Shown one piece after another: positions 33,513-40,887 of a stretch of DNA of 64,000 nucleotides. This DNA is from Eubacterium sp. ER2 (GTDB lineage Bacteria; Bacillota; Clostridia; Lachnospirales; Lachnospiraceae), in assembly GCF_000765215.1 (NCBI RefSeq), contig NZ_JPJE01000032.1, positions 62,001-126,000 of the forward strand, in the 5' to 3' direction. The translations under genes and the position numbers were made by a program. Numbering within the stretch: the stretch's first letter is position 1; each line of letters starts with the position of its first letter. Below the pieces are notes generated by a model that saw only the letters and a program-made list of their open reading frames with translations, had not been told where the DNA came from and made no database searches.

Positions 33513-35045
33513 CTATTTGCCCTCTGCTCTCTCGTCGTACTCTGTCAGATATTTCTTCACATAGTCCACATCAGAGGGGCAGTCCAGGTAGTCGCTGCCG
33601 TACTTCTGCCTTGTCTCGGCACCCTTTCCGGTAATGAGGAAGAGAGTCTTCCCCTGAGAGCTCTCGATGGCGGCCTTTATGGCCTCGCCCCGGTCCTCGA
33701 TCATCTCATAGGGACAGTTTTGGGCCTTTACGTACTGGGCAATATCAGCAGATATGTCAGCCACCGGCTCATATCCCGGATCCTCCGCCACAAGGTAAAC
33801 CTTCTTTGCGTACTGGCCTGCCACAGTTCCCAGATCCCGGCGGCGGATCAGGGCCTTCCCTCCCGGGCAGCCGAAGATGGAGATAATATCGTAATCCGGG
33901 TATTCCTCCTTCATGGAGGAGAACAGCTTCTCAAAGCTCAGCTTGTTGTGGGCGTAGTCCACGATGGCAATCTTCGTCTTATCCTCGCTTGCATAGAGCT
34001 CCATGCGGCCGCTGGACCTGGCCCTCTTGAGGCCGGAGTGGATATACTCTCTTGGAATCCCCAGCTTTGTGGCCGCCGCTATAACGCCCAGGGCGTTTTC
34101 CACATTGAAAAGCCCGGGCATGGTAAGGACAAACTCCTCGTCAAAGTCAGCGCATTTCACAAAGAACAGCGTCTCGTGTCCGTCCTTGCGGATGTTGTAG
34201 GCGTAAAAATCCGCCTCCGGCTTCTTTGTACTGAAGGTATAAAACTCTTTCGCGTCCTTTGCGTATGTCAGTATACGGTCGATGTAATCCGCGTCCAGGT
34301 TGACAAAAGCCCGGTCCGCCTTGGCAAACATGCGCATCTTGGATGTGAAATAGTCCTCAAAGTCCTTGTGCTCAATGGGACTGATGTGGTCTTCCGAGAT
34401 ATTGAGGAAAATGGCCGCGTCAAACCGCATATCGTCCACCCGGTGATATTTCAGCGCCTGAGAGGAGACCTCCATCTGAGCGTACTCAATACCGCAGTCC
34501 AGGGCGTTGCGAAGGTGCTGCTGCAGCTCCACTGCCTCCGGCGTTGTGATGTGGGACTCCACCAGGCTCTTGCCATCGTAGATATCAATGGAAGAAATGA
34601 CGGCGCTCTCCTTCTTCCCCTGAGCCGCCATGTAGTCGTCCACCACTGCCTTCATATAGTAGGCGGAGGTGGATTTTCCCTTCGTCCCCCCGATACCTGT
34701 CACCACCAGGTCCTCCCAGGGACGGTTGTAGAAGAAATTGGCCAGAACGGACATAGCCTCCCTGATATCCTTCACAAGAATACAGGGCACCTGCCGCTCC
34801 AGGTCAAAGGCCTTCTCGCTGATATAGCAGACTGCTCCCCTCTCCAGGGCCTCCCGCAGATAGGCCAGCTTGAAGGCCGCCCCCTTGCAGATAAACAGGG
34901 TGTCGGCTCCGGCCTCCTTTGAGTTGTAGGTAAGTGTGCGGATCACATGATCCTGCGCTCCCTCCACGTCTGCCTCCAGGAGCATATCCCTTGTTTCAAG
35001 CAGCTCCACATAGTCCTTTACGGTATAATACTGCATCTTTCCCAT
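33513..35045 (-). CDS. MurE-like ligase (UDP-MurNAc-tripeptide synthetase family)
   Basis: 510 residues with the three Mur-ligase domains: an N-terminal MurE-type domain (TLTYNSKEAGADTLFICKG), a central ATPase with the P-loop GIGGTKGKSTSAYY and HITTPEAVELQQHL, and a C-terminal domain with SSGRMELY and DYAHN. Where DAP-adding MurE proteins have DNPR, this one has EDPGYEP, suggesting a different amino acid (lysine or another) or a different acceptor. ATG at 35045 is used; a TTG at 35054 abuts the ribosome-binding site. Its operon with a racemase and an ATP-grasp ligase points to a branched or non-standard cell-wall peptide. Confidence 0.85.
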   Translation of the reverse strand: MGKMQYYTVKDYVELLETRDMLLEADVEGAQDHVIRTLTYNSKEAGADTLFICKGAAFKLAYLREALERGAVCYISEKAFDLERQVPCILVKDIREAMSVLANFFYNRPWEDLVVTGIGGTKGKSTSAYYMKAVVDDYMAAQGKKESAVISSIDIYDGKSLVESHITTPEAVELQQHLRNALDCGIEYAQMEVSSQALKYHRVDDMRFDAAIFLNISEDHISPIEHKDFEDYFTSKMRMFAKADRAFVNLDADYIDRILTYAKDAKEFYTFSTKKPEADFYAYNIRKDGHETLFFVKCADFDEEFVLTMPGLFNVENALGVIAAATKLGIPREYIHSGLKRARSSGRMELYASEDKTKIAIVDYAHNKLSFEKLFSSMKEEYPDYDIISIFGCPGGKALIRRRDLGTVAGQYAKKVYLVAEDPGYEPVADISADIAQYVKAQNCPYEMIEDRGEAIKAAIESSQGKTLFLITGKGAETRQKYGSDYLDCPSDVDYVKKYLTEYDERAEGK

Positions 35046-35089
35046 TTTTAACAATCTCCCTCAATGATTTTCTTATGTATGACTGGTTT

Positions 35090-35806
35090 CTACTGATACT
35101 CCGCCCCTGAGCGCAGGATGGCCTCCCGCACCAGCACGTCCATGGCGTCCAGACACATGGTAGGTATCTCGTGCTTTCCCTTAAATACAGACAGCTCCGT
35201 GCAGGCCAGGATCACCGCGTCGCAGTTTTTTCTCATGAACTCGCTCATGACCCGGTCAAATTTAGCTCTGTCTCCCCGCTTTCCGCTCTTGATGTCATCG
35301 TAAATGAGAGACATCACGTCCTTCTGTCTCTCCGGCGAGGGCTTCACCGGCGTCACCCCCAGCTTTCTGCACTCCTTGTGATAGATCCGGGAGCCGATGG
35401 TCCCGTCTGTCCCCATAATACCGATCCGCTTCACATCCGGCAGCTCCCTCACCGCATACGCCACGCTCTCATGGATCATGTTGATGATGGGGATGGACAC
35501 AGCCTTCTGGATCTGGTCGTAGTAATAGTGGGACGTATTGCAGGTGATGGCAATGTTGGCCGCTCCCAGCTTTTCCAGTGTCCTCGCATCCTCCTGCAGC
35601 ATGCGGATCAGTCTCTGGCTTTCTCCGCTCTTGATAGCCTCCGTGCGGTCCGGTATGTCGGCGTGGCTTAAGATCACCATGTTCAGATGGTCCTGGTCCT
35701 TCTGCGCCTTTGTGTGGGTGATGACATTCTCGTAGAAATAGCTGGTGGCCTCCGGTCCCATGCCCCCGATCACGCCGAGTATCTTTTTTCCTTTTCCTTC
35801 TTCCAT
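35090..35806 (-). CDS. Aspartate/glutamate racemase family protein
   Basis: 238 residues of the two-cysteine, cofactor-independent racemase family. GVIGGMGPEATSYFYENVI at the start, catalytic C89 in AITCNTSHYYY and C202 in VILACTELSVF. The pattern fits aspartate racemase better than MurI glutamate racemase. It would supply D-aspartate to the ligase encoded just upstream. GGAGAG precedes the ATG; gaps to neighbours are 28 and 44 bases, consistent with one operon. Confidence 0.9.
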   Translation of the reverse strand: MEEGKGKKILGVIGGMGPEATSYFYENVITHTKAQKDQDHLNMVILSHADIPDRTEAIKSGESQRLIRMLQEDARTLEKLGAANIAITCNTSHYYYDQIQKAVSIPIINMIHESVAYAVRELPDVKRIGIMGTDGTIGSRIYHKECRKLGVTPVKPSPERQKDVMSLIYDDIKSGKRGDRAKFDRVMSEFMRKNCDAVILACTELSVFKGKHEIPTMCLDAMDVLVREAILRSGAEYQ

Positions 35807-35834
35807 TGGCTCTCCTCTACTTATCCCTGCCAGT

Positions 35835-37046
35835 CTACTGGTAATATTTATTGAAATAGCCGTACTGCTTCCAGTGGGTCTTCAGCATCCGCAGAAAACG
35901 CATGGGCTTTAAATCTCCCCGCATGAAGACAGGGTTGACCATTTTGCCTTCTTTCACAAGCTTCTTCATCTTCGCCACCATGGCGGGATCCTTCACATGC
36001 TTGTAGGCGACGCCCTTTGGTACCGTCATCCAGAGGTGCTCCTCGGTGGCCTCCTCGTAGGGCAGCTCCCGGTTATAAATGTAGTCCTCCACGAAATATT
36101 TCGCCACATTAAAGCCTGAGCCTGTCACGTAGTAGTTGCTGCGCCCCTGCCTCGTGTTGATCTCAAAGAAGCGGTAGGTGCCGTCTCTTCTGTCGTACTT
36201 GATATCAAAGTTGGAAAATCCCACATAGTGGAGATCCTCCAGAAGGTTTTTCACCCTTCCCATGAGCTCTCTGTTTGGCTCTGTGATGATGACCGCGTGA
36301 TTGCCCAGGCCGTGAGGGGTGTGTTCCTCCAGGAGCACATGTCCCAGGCACATCATCTTCACCTTCCCGTTCTGGTCTGAGTAGGATGTGAGGACCCGCA
36401 TGTACTCGTCATTTCCCGGTATCATGTCCTGGATAATGAGGTCATCGTCGTATCCCGCATCGTAAATCTGGGTGATGATCTCCTCCAGCTCTTTCCTGCT
36501 TCCCGGCTTGTAGATCTTGTTCTGGGTCGGGAAGGGATGCTCCCAGTAGGCAATGCTGTTGGAGGGCTTCAGGATCACCGGGTAGGGGAAGTCGCAGGCA
36601 AAATCAAGGCCCATCTCCTTTTTGTACACGATGGTCTTTGGATAGTCCACACCGTGCTTCTCGCAGAGCTGGTAAAACCGCTCCTTCTGCTGTAGGCTGT
36701 CCATCAGATCAAAGTCAATGTAAGGGGCAATGACATTGTCCGGGAGCTCCTTTTTATGCCGGCTTGCCAGCGCTACATAGCTGTCCCCGCAGCCGATAAG
36801 CAGGATCTTCTTATCGCTGTGTTCTCCGGCGAAACGGCTGATCCTCTCCAGAAAATAGTCGTCTGTATCGATCTTCGGATTTCCCTCATAGACTGTGATC
36901 TGGCTGTTGAAGCTGGGTCCTGTCTGATACTTTCCAAAGACGTATGATTTCACCTGGTACTGCTCGTAAAAAGCCCGCGCCACGCTGTAGGTATTGATAT
37001 CCCCGCCAAGGAGGACGGGAATGAATGTTCTCTCTTTAAATTCCAT
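35835..37046 (-). CDS. ATP-grasp ligase, D-aspartate ligase-like
   Basis: 403 residues. The N-terminal region FIPVLLGGDINTYSVARAFYEQY and the middle ILLIGCGDSYVALASRHKKEL resemble the Enterococcus faecium D-aspartate ligase Aslfm as I remember it. The ATP-grasp core shows YPVILKPSNSIAYW, LIIQDMIPGNDEYMRV and FFEINTRQGRSNYYVTGSG with the metal-binding E and N. Aslfm joins D-Asp to the lysine side chain of the peptidoglycan precursor. Here the acceptor is unknown. It is the first gene of the operon and has its own promoter. Confidence 0.78.
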   Translation of the reverse strand: MEFKERTFIPVLLGGDINTYSVARAFYEQYQVKSYVFGKYQTGPSFNSQITVYEGNPKIDTDDYFLERISRFAGEHSDKKILLIGCGDSYVALASRHKKELPDNVIAPYIDFDLMDSLQQKERFYQLCEKHGVDYPKTIVYKKEMGLDFACDFPYPVILKPSNSIAYWEHPFPTQNKIYKPGSRKELEEIITQIYDAGYDDDLIIQDMIPGNDEYMRVLTSYSDQNGKVKMMCLGHVLLEEHTPHGLGNHAVIITEPNRELMGRVKNLLEDLHYVGFSNFDIKYDRRDGTYRFFEINTRQGRSNYYVTGSGFNVAKYFVEDYIYNRELPYEEATEEHLWMTVPKGVAYKHVKDPAMVAKMKKLVKEGKMVNPVFMRGDLKPMRFLRMLKTHWKQYGYFNKYYQ

Positions 37047-37085
37047 GCTTTCTGACCTTCTCTCCGTACAGATTTATACCAGCAT

Positions 37086-37116
37086 ATTATAACGCAGGAA
37101 CACCCTGGCTTGTCAA
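37086..37116 (-). promoter_or_regulatory. Promoter of the ligase-racemase-MurE operon
   Basis: TTGACA at 37116-37111 and TATAAT at 37091-37086 on the minus strand, 40 bases before the ligase start. The 19-base spacer is longer than ideal, so it may be weak or regulated. Confidence 0.55.
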
Positions 37117-37179
37117 GTAATGGGCCCCTTTTATATGCCCTTTTATGCCCCTTTTGACATCCGTCTCCATGGATCCTGT

Positions 37180-38049
37180 TTACAGCTCCTCCAGCTCTTC
37201 CTTGAATCCCTCTCCCACTACCTCGTTTGACTCCATAATGATGGTGAAGGATTTGGGATCCACCTGTCTGGCCAGCCTCTTGATGGTGTACATTTCCTTG
37301 TTGTTGCTGGCGCACATGACAATGTCCTTCTCCTGACCCGTGTAGCTGCCGGTTCCCTTGATGATGGTAGATCCTCTGTCCAGATATTCGTCGATCTTGC
37401 CGGAAACCTCCCTGCCCTTGTCTGTGACGATCAGGGTCATCTTTCCCTCGTCTATTCCGTACATGATCCGGTCCATGACCGTGGCCATGAGGTAGGTCAC
37501 GATAAGTCCGTAAATAAAGCCGTCCACATCCTTGAACACGAGCACGCTTCCCAGCAGGATAGTCAGCATATCCAGCACAAAGGTGATCACGCCCAGCGTC
37601 ATGTGGGGCTTTACTTTCTTGATGGACATGCTGATGAAATCCTGCCCCCCTGTGGAAGAGCCCCTCATGAAAATCAGGGCGTAGCCCAGCCCTGTCAGCA
37701 CTCCCATGCACAGAGCCGCCAGAAGTCTGTCCCCGTCGTATACCGGGAGAAGGGGCGACACATAGTCCATCAGGATAGAGGAGATAATTGTCGTCTTGAC
37801 GGATTTCAGGAAGAATGTCCTGCCCAGAAATTTGTAGCAGAAGACCGCTACCGGCACATTCAGCAGGATGGTTCCCGCCCCCACCGGAATTCCCAACAGA
37901 TGATACAGGATAATAGCCATCCCGGAAAATCCCGCCACCGGGAAGTTCGCGTTGAGGGCAAAGTTATAAATTCCAATGGCAATGACCATACCCGCGAAGA
38001 TATCCACCAGTATGTCTATGCCCGTCTCTTTCCAGTTAATGCTTTTCAT
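37180..38049 (-). CDS. YitT-family membrane protein (DUF161 plus DUF2179)
   Basis: 289 residues. Five or six membrane segments with the repeated YitT pattern (FPVAGFSGMAIILYHLLGIPVG and FMRGSSTGGQDFI), then a C-terminal cytosolic DUF2179 domain (MTLIVTDKGREVSGKIDEYLDRGSTIIKGTGSYTG). Function unknown; members are found widely in Firmicutes. It lies upstream of the ligase operon on the same strand, with a 133-base gap holding that operon's promoter. Confidence 0.9.
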   Translation of the reverse strand: MKSINWKETGIDILVDIFAGMVIAIGIYNFALNANFPVAGFSGMAIILYHLLGIPVGAGTILLNVPVAVFCYKFLGRTFFLKSVKTTIISSILMDYVSPLLPVYDGDRLLAALCMGVLTGLGYALIFMRGSSTGGQDFISMSIKKVKPHMTLGVITFVLDMLTILLGSVLVFKDVDGFIYGLIVTYLMATVMDRIMYGIDEGKMTLIVTDKGREVSGKIDEYLDRGSTIIKGTGSYTGQEKDIVMCASNNKEMYTIKRLARQVDPKSFTIIMESNEVVGEGFKEELEEL

Positions 38050-38086
38050 TTATTCTGCCTTCCTTTCATACACACTATGTCACAAC

Positions 38087-38134
38087 AAAAAAGCAGCTGC
38101 AAACTATAAAAATATAATTCGCTGCTGCTCTTTT
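38087..38134. terminator. Bidirectional intrinsic terminator
   Basis: AGCAGC and GAATTATA-type arms pair across a short loop, with six T on the minus-strand exit and CTCTTTT on the other. It closes the kinase-like gene at 38184-39260 and isolates the YitT gene. Confidence 0.75.
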
Positions 38135-38183
38135 ACTTATTCATTATATCGGTCTGCCGCAGGTCTGTCAATCACCTGTGTCA

Positions 38184-39260
38184 TCACAGTCCGCGTTCCA
38201 GCTCCTCTTTTCTCCCCAGCACGTCTCTCCACTGCTGCTCACTTAAAAGCTCTGGCCTGTCCATCTCATCCAGTACCCGAAGGTCCATGGGAAGCTGATC
38301 CCATGCCTCCCGGGCCGCCTCCTTTAAGGTGGAAGTAAATTCCGTCGTCTGGGACAGGATATTTTCATAGGAAGAAAATGCGTGATCGTGGTCAAAAAGC
38401 GGGCAATACCTGGTCAGCTTTCCCGTGGCATTGTCCATGAGAAAGCCCCAGTTCTGCTCATGCCGGTCATTATTATTGAGAAGATAGTCTGCAATCTGCA
38501 TCCCTATATAAAATTCATTGTTAAATTCAAATGCTTCCCTGAAAGCGTTCATACCATTATTTTCACAGTAGATCCGGAACTCTTCAAATGTCACAAGGGA
38601 CACATCCTCCGATGTAAAGATCCGGGAGTTGACCACCGCTTCCCCCACTCCCCTGATCCACTGTTTTCTCTCCTCCGTCAGATAGGAGTCTGTCTCCTCC
38701 TCAGTAGAGAGCTGATAGTGGATATGGGGAATATCCAGGGCCGTCAAAATCTGGTCTACGGGGATCTCATATTTTCCCACCTTGTGGAGATAGAGTGTTC
38801 CGTCTCTCCGTATCCAGCCCTTGGCGCTGGCTCCCAGCGTTGTCAGCTCCGGCGTGTGTAATTCCCTTGTCTCACGGGTCTCTGCCGTATAATGGACATT
38901 GGTTCCTGACAGGGAAACCTCTGTCACAAAGAGAGACAAAGGATTATGGTACAGATCGACCTCCTGCCATGTCTTCTCATCTCCATCCTGCCGGATCCAG
39001 TAGGCATCCTCGAGATTTAATCCCCGGCAGGCCTTGCACACCGCATACCGGTTTGTCTGAGACAGCCGGAGAGTGTTCAGGATCTCCTTGGCATAGCTCC
39101 TCCCTATGGAGAGAGTCCTCCCCGACGCCCACTCTATAAAATCCTCCAGAGAAACCCTGTCTTTTCTTAGGGCAAACGGCAGCCTGTCATGATCCAGAAT
39201 ACGGCAGGCGCCATTGTCCTGTATTTCCATAACCGGGTGATCCTTTAATAAAAGCTGCAT
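38184..39260 (-). CDS. HipA-fold kinase-like protein, orphan
   Basis: 358 residues. The C-terminal half carries HipA-type kinase motifs: LLNNNDRHEQNWGFLMD (catalytic loop, D265) and CPLFDHDHAF (metal-binding position, residues 288-295). LYLHKVGKY near residue 160 may hold the ATP lysine. The N-terminal half is not recognisable and there is no HipB-like Xre partner beside it. HipA kinases phosphorylate targets such as glutamyl-tRNA synthetase and cause growth arrest; a toxin, phage-defence or regulatory role is possible but unproven. Confidence 0.72.
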   Translation of the reverse strand: MQLLLKDHPVMEIQDNGACRILDHDRLPFALRKDRVSLEDFIEWASGRTLSIGRSYAKEILNTLRLSQTNRYAVCKACRGLNLEDAYWIRQDGDEKTWQEVDLYHNPLSLFVTEVSLSGTNVHYTAETRETRELHTPELTTLGASAKGWIRRDGTLYLHKVGKYEIPVDQILTALDIPHIHYQLSTEEETDSYLTEERKQWIRGVGEAVVNSRIFTSEDVSLVTFEEFRIYCENNGMNAFREAFEFNNEFYIGMQIADYLLNNNDRHEQNWGFLMDNATGKLTRYCPLFDHDHAFSSYENILSQTTEFTSTLKEAAREAWDQLPMDLRVLDEMDRPELLSEQQWRDVLGRKEELERGL

Positions 39261-39355
39261 ATTTTCATCCTTTCCTGTCCTGCGGGCACTGCTGCTTCAA
39301 TATATTATATGTGTCATTATAGCAGACAGGCAGAGCAACTTCCAGGGTCTCTCCT

Positions 39356-40708
39356 TTATATATCATCTTCCGTATCCTCCGCCTTTTTGAGAAAGCTGCC
39401 CCGCACCACCGCGTCCTCCCCAAATCTCTGGCGGATCTGATCCAGGGCCCGGGACAGCTTCTCCTGCTTCAGGGCGTTTGCGGAGCTCCTCTCCGGCTTC
39501 CCGGCCTCTGCCATCTCGTCTCCCCGCACGCCTCCTGCCCTTCCGGGGGTTTTCTGTCCGGGATCCTTCTTTCCAGGTCCGTTGTTAGCCATCCTTCGTC
39601 CCGTCTGCGCCGGCGCCTGGGGCAGGTCAAAGATGCTCATCTGCCAGGGCTCGTCTTCTCTCACCAGCTTGGAGGTGCGGATGCCAAGGAGGCGGATGGG
39701 GCGTCCGTCCCACAGCTCGTCAAAGAGCTCCATAGCCGCCTGATAGATCACGGTATCGCTCGCCGTCTCCCCGAAGAGCTGCTTCTGATGGGAGCTTGTC
39801 TCAAAGGTTGCGTACTTGATCTCCACGCTGACCATGCCCGCCTTCTGCCCGGCCTTCCTGAGCCTTCCTCCTACGCTTTCCGCCAGCTTAAGGAGGATCT
39901 TTGCGGCCTCCCCCCGCTCTGTCACATCCGCAGGCAGGGTGGTGGAGTTGCCGATGCCCTTTGCCTCTGTCTTCCAGGTAACCACAGGGGAGTCATCGAT
40001 GCCATTGGCATAATTCCACAGCATCCTGCCGTGGCTTTTCAGATGCAGCTCCAGTATCTTCGGGTCCGCCTGGGCCAGCTCCCCAATGGTGCGGATGCCC
40101 AGCTTCTTCAGGGTCTCCACGCTGGAGCCGCCGGCCATATACAGCTCCCGGACAGGGAGGGGCCACATCTTCACCTTAATTTCTTCTGGAAAAAGGGTGT
40201 GGACCCTGTCCGGCTTTTCAAAATCTGAGGCCATCTTGGCCAGCAGCTTGTTGGTGGAGATGCCTATATTGACTGTAAACCCGAATTTCTCCCGCACCCT
40301 GTCCTTGATCTCAAAGGCTGCGGACACGCAGGAGTGATACCTGTGGGCGATGCCGGTAAAGTCCAGGTAGCACTCGTCCACGCTGACCTGCTCGATATCC
40401 GGCGTGTAGGTGTGCAGAAAGTCCATGAGCCTTCTGCTGTACTCGTGGTACAGGGCATGGTTGGGCGGCTCCATGTGGATATCCGGACATTTCCGCAGAG
40501 CATTTGCCACCGGCTCCCCGGTGTGTATCCCATACTTTTTTGCCGGGATGGATTTGGCCAGCACGACGCCGTGTCTGGATTTCCGGTCCCCTCCTATGAT
40601 GGCGGGAATAGTCCTGATGTCAAGCTTAGCGCCGCTTTTCAGCTGCTCCACAGCGGTCCAGCTCAGATACGCTGAATTGACGTCTATGTGAAATATGATG
40701 CGGGACAT
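39356..40708 (-). CDS. dinB: DNA polymerase IV (Y-family)
   Basis: 450 residues. FHIDVNSAYLSW at the N-terminus and VDECYLDFTG carry the catalytic acidic residues; AKMASDFEKPDRVH and the helix-hairpin-helix VETLKKLGIRTIGELA follow. A beta-clamp binding motif QMSIFDL lies near residue 385. After it comes a 65-residue polar, probably disordered tail. Carries out translesion synthesis. ATG at 40708 has GGAGGAGAG upstream. Promoter at 40753-40780; no LexA box of the Firmicutes type was seen. Confidence 0.95.
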   Translation of the reverse strand: MSRIIFHIDVNSAYLSWTAVEQLKSGAKLDIRTIPAIIGGDRKSRHGVVLAKSIPAKKYGIHTGEPVANALRKCPDIHMEPPNHALYHEYSRRLMDFLHTYTPDIEQVSVDECYLDFTGIAHRYHSCVSAAFEIKDRVREKFGFTVNIGISTNKLLAKMASDFEKPDRVHTLFPEEIKVKMWPLPVRELYMAGGSSVETLKKLGIRTIGELAQADPKILELHLKSHGRMLWNYANGIDDSPVVTWKTEAKGIGNSTTLPADVTERGEAAKILLKLAESVGGRLRKAGQKAGMVSVEIKYATFETSSHQKQLFGETASDTVIYQAAMELFDELWDGRPIRLLGIRTSKLVREDEPWQMSIFDLPQAPAQTGRRMANNGPGKKDPGQKTPGRAGGVRGDEMAEAGKPERSSANALKQEKLSRALDQIRQRFGEDAVVRGSFLKKAEDTEDDI

Positions 40709-40752
40709 GGGCTCTCCTCCTCTCCTGGAAGCTTGGGATTTCTTATTTCATT

Positions 40753-40780
40753 ATTGTATCCGGCCCGCCGGAAATGTCAA
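40753..40780 (-). promoter_or_regulatory. Promoter of dinB with a palindromic spacer
   Basis: TTGACA at 40780-40775 and TACAAT at 40758-40753 with a 16-base spacer. The spacer contains the perfect inverted repeat TCCGGC-GG-GCCGGA, an arrangement that could be a repressor site. Confidence 0.7.
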
Positions 40781-40798
40781 CAAGGTTAATCAAATCAC

Positions 40799-40831
40799 AA
40801 AAAAGGGAGACGCCCCTGTGAAACGTCTCCC
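40799..40831 (-). terminator. Terminator of clpB
   Basis: GGGAGACG, an 11-base loop, CGTCTCCC and six T on the minus strand, about 60 bases after the clpB stop. Confidence 0.9.
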
Positions 40832-40833
40832 TT

Positions 40834-40872
40834 TACTGTTGCTTCTTACTGTTGCTTCCTGCTGTCGCTTCT
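40834..40872. repeat. Three 13-bp tandem repeats after clpB
   Basis: TACTGTTGCTTCT, TACTGTTGCTTCC and a diverged TGCTGTCGCTTCT follow one another exactly, between the clpB stop codon and its terminator. A small slippage-prone tract without an obvious function. Confidence 0.75.
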
Positions 40873-40887
40873 GCAATGCCTGGCGGA

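Noticed and set aside
33504-34922. Plus-strand frame of about 470 codons opposite the MurE-like gene
   Set aside because: Shadow frame with no start signal; the Mur ligase motifs are all on the minus strand.
40834-40872. Short repeats as a CRISPR array
   Set aside because: Units are 13 bases and directly adjacent, with no spacers and no cas genes.
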